Shown piece by piece: positions 5,582-6,798 of a stretch of 6,798 nucleotides of DNA (position 1 is its first letter; each line of letters starts with the position of its first letter). The DNA comes from Clostridiales bacterium. GTDB taxonomy: Bacteria; Bacillota; Clostridia; Lachnospirales; Anaerotignaceae. Made by a program: the position numbers and the translations under genes. The notes under the pieces were generated by a model. It searched no databases. It saw nothing but the letters and a program-made list of their open reading frames with translations, and had not been told where the DNA came from. The stretch covers positions 1 to 6,798 of the forward strand of contig JAHZAW010000052.1 in the NCBI GenBank assembly GCA_019423725.1, read 5' to 3'.

Positions 5582-5630
5582 TTTACATTTATTTTACTTT
5601 AGTAGCATTTGTTTTTTACAATGATATATT
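5582..5630 (+). promoter_or_regulatory. Pho-box-like direct repeats and extended -10 before the phosphate transporter
   Basis: TTTACA at 5582-5587, TTTACT at 5593-5598 and TTTACA at 5615-5620 all fall on one 11-bp register; the slot at 5604-5609 (AGCATT) is degenerate. PhoP boxes of Bacillota are described as TT(A/T/C)ACA-type hexamers separated by about 5 bp, the same geometry. Immediately downstream TG-A-TATATT (5622-5630) forms an extended -10 with no -35, as expected of an activator-dependent promoter. The repeats would lie roughly at -55 to -17. The downstream gene is a Na+/phosphate-transporter homologue, which fits phosphate control. The region is T-rich, so chance is a real alternative. 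Confidence 0.4.
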
Positions 5631-5685
5631 ATTGTTCATAATGGCAGAAAAATGTAGTCTAAATAAAAAGATAGGCGGGGTTATA

Positions 5686-6798
5686 ATGGATTTCTTTGAT
5701 TTTTTGACAATGGTAGGAGGTCTGGCTCTATTCCTATATGGAATGCACATAATGGGAGAGGGGCTTGAAAAGCTGTCAGGAGGAAAACTTGAAAGGATCC
5801 TTGAAAAACTGACAAAAAACAGACTGATGGCGGTTCTTCTTGGTGCCGGAGTCACGGCCATAATACAGTCGTCATCAGCAACAACGGTAATGGTCGTTGG
5901 TTTTGTAAACTCAGGGATCATGAAGCTTAATCAGGCGATAGGAATAATAATGGGTGCCAATATCGGTACTACAGTTACAGCCTGGCTCCTGAGCCTTACT
6001 GCTATTGAAGGCGACAGTTTCTTTATGGAACTTCTTAAGCCGACTTCATTTTCACCGGTACTTGCTTTGATAGGTATCGCACTTATACTTTTTTCAAAAA
6101 AGGATAAAAAGAAAAATATCGGAAGCATACTTGTAGGCTTTGCCATACTTATGGTAGGAATGGATACCATGAGCGGAGCTGTAAAACCTCTTGCTGATGT
6201 TCCGGAATTTACAAGCCTTTTTACAAAATTCACAAATCCTGTACTTGGACTTTTAGTAGGTGCCCTTGTAACGGCTGTAATACAGTCATCATCGGCGTCT
6301 GTTGGTATACTTCAGGCACTGTGTGTTACTGGAGCAATAAAGTTTGGAAATGCCTTCCCCATAATCATGGGACAGAATATCGGTACTTGTATAACAGCCA
6401 TAATATCAAGTATCGGCGCCGGCAGAGATGCCAAGAGAGCTGCGGCTGTACATCTTTACTTTAATATCATAGGAACGACAATATTTATGATCGTATTCTA
6501 TACTCTTAATGCCATACTTGATTTTACGTTCCTGGACGATACCATAAACGCGGCCGGCATTGCTACGATACACACTACATTTAACTTAGTTACTACTATA
6601 GTACTGCTTCCTTTTGGCAATATGCTTGAGAAACTTGCAGTAAAGACCATAAGAGACAAGAACATACCTGCTACGGAATTTGAAAAGAGCCTTCAGCTCC
6701 TTGATGACAGATTCCTTGACTCACCTGGATATGCCATCATGCAGTGTCAGAAAGCCGTAATAAAAATGTCTGAGCTGGCAAAGACGGCTGTTTATAAA
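5686..6798 (+). CDS. Na+/Pi-cotransporter family protein, 3' end beyond the window
   Basis: The first 371 residues of an integral membrane protein of the sodium-dependent phosphate transporter (NptA/YjbB-like, PNaS) family; no stop is reached by the right edge. The hallmark internal duplication is clear: QSSSATT (61-67) with GANIGTT (90-96) in the first half, and QSSSAS (200-205) with GQNIGTC (229-235) in the second. Hydrophobic segments alternate with short polar loops, for example GGLALFLYGM (11-20), PVLALIGIALILF (124-136) and TTIFMIVFYTL (264-274). From about 320 the sequence becomes soluble and helical, probably the start of the PhoU-like cytoplasmic domain common in these proteins of about 550 residues. 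The ATG at 5686 is preferred: AGGCGG at 5673-5678 precedes it and the protein starts like its relatives. The in-frame ATG at 5641 has no ribosome binding site. Import or export of phosphate cannot be decided from sequence. Confidence 0.92.
   Translation, partial: MDFFDFLTMVGGLALFLYGMHIMGEGLEKLSGGKLERILEKLTKNRLMAVLLGAGVTAIIQSSSATTVMVVGFVNSGIMKLNQAIGIIMGANIGTTVTAWLLSLTAIEGDSFFMELLKPTSFSPVLALIGIALILFSKKDKKKNIGSILVGFAILMVGMDTMSGAVKPLADVPEFTSLFTKFTNPVLGLLVGALVTAVIQSSSASVGILQALCVTGAIKFGNAFPIIMGQNIGTCITAIISSIGAGRDAKRAAAVHLYFNIIGTTIFMIVFYTLNAILDFTFLDDTINAAGIATIHTTFNLVTTIVLLPFGNMLEKLAVKTIRDKNIPATEFEKSLQLLDDRFLDSPGYAIMQCQKAVIKMSELAKTAVYK

Noticed and set aside
5641..5685. Fifteen-residue N-terminal extension of the transporter from the ATG at 5641
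   Set aside because: It has no ribosome binding site, and with the likely -10 at 5625-5630 this ATG would be almost at the transcription start.
5616..6233. Minus-strand open frames opposite the transporter
   Set aside because: They are antisense shadows of the Na+/Pi-cotransporter gene, whose motifs are unambiguous.
1..6798. CRISPR array, tRNA, rRNA, insertion sequence or defence system
   Set aside because: No spaced repeat array, cloverleaf, transposase motif, terminal inverted repeat pair or defence-type domain was seen on either strand.

Overview
The window looks like a chromosomal segment of a low-GC Gram-positive bacterium of the class Clostridia, plausibly near Lachnospiraceae. The evidence is AT-rich DNA, heavy use of ATA and AGA/AGG codons, strong GGAG-type ribosome binding sites, intrinsic terminators and a lysine riboswitch. 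The taxonomic guess is inference from style, not from a marker gene.

Layout. (1) Positions 1 to about 400, minus strand: a decayed, frameshifted coding remnant that runs off the left edge, followed by very AT-rich non-coding DNA to 835. This gap holds two T-N11-A dyads typical of LysR-type operators and a likely promoter. (2) 836-2331, plus strand: a LysR-type regulator followed 26 bp later by a small flavodoxin-like protein, probably one transcript, ending at a 14-bp-stem terminator (2331-2362). (3) 2367-5340, minus strand: a lysine biosynthesis unit read as promoter, lysine riboswitch, terminator, lysA (diaminopimelate decarboxylase), aspartate kinase. The kinase converges on the flavodoxin gene and shares its terminator. 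(4) 5341-5685: an AT-rich divergent intergenic region with a Pho-box-like array of 11-bp-spaced repeats. (5) 5686 to the right edge, plus strand: the first 371 residues of a Na+/Pi-cotransporter-family membrane protein, truncated by the window.

Function. The minus-strand unit joins the first committed enzyme of the aspartate pathway (aspartate kinase) with the last enzyme of lysine synthesis (DAP decarboxylase) under one lysine-sensing RNA. All five helices of the lysine aptamer can be drawn, and its closing helix competes with the terminator arm, so high lysine should stop transcription before lysA. The kinase also carries C-terminal ACT-type sequence, so allosteric control of the enzyme probably adds to the RNA control.

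Nothing here is clearly a new biological system. The most useful items are the complete riboswitch/terminator switch, three corrected start codons (LysR, LysA, aspartate kinase), the Pho-box-like array before the phosphate transporter, the paired LysR-type dyads, and the unrecognised decayed gene at the left edge.
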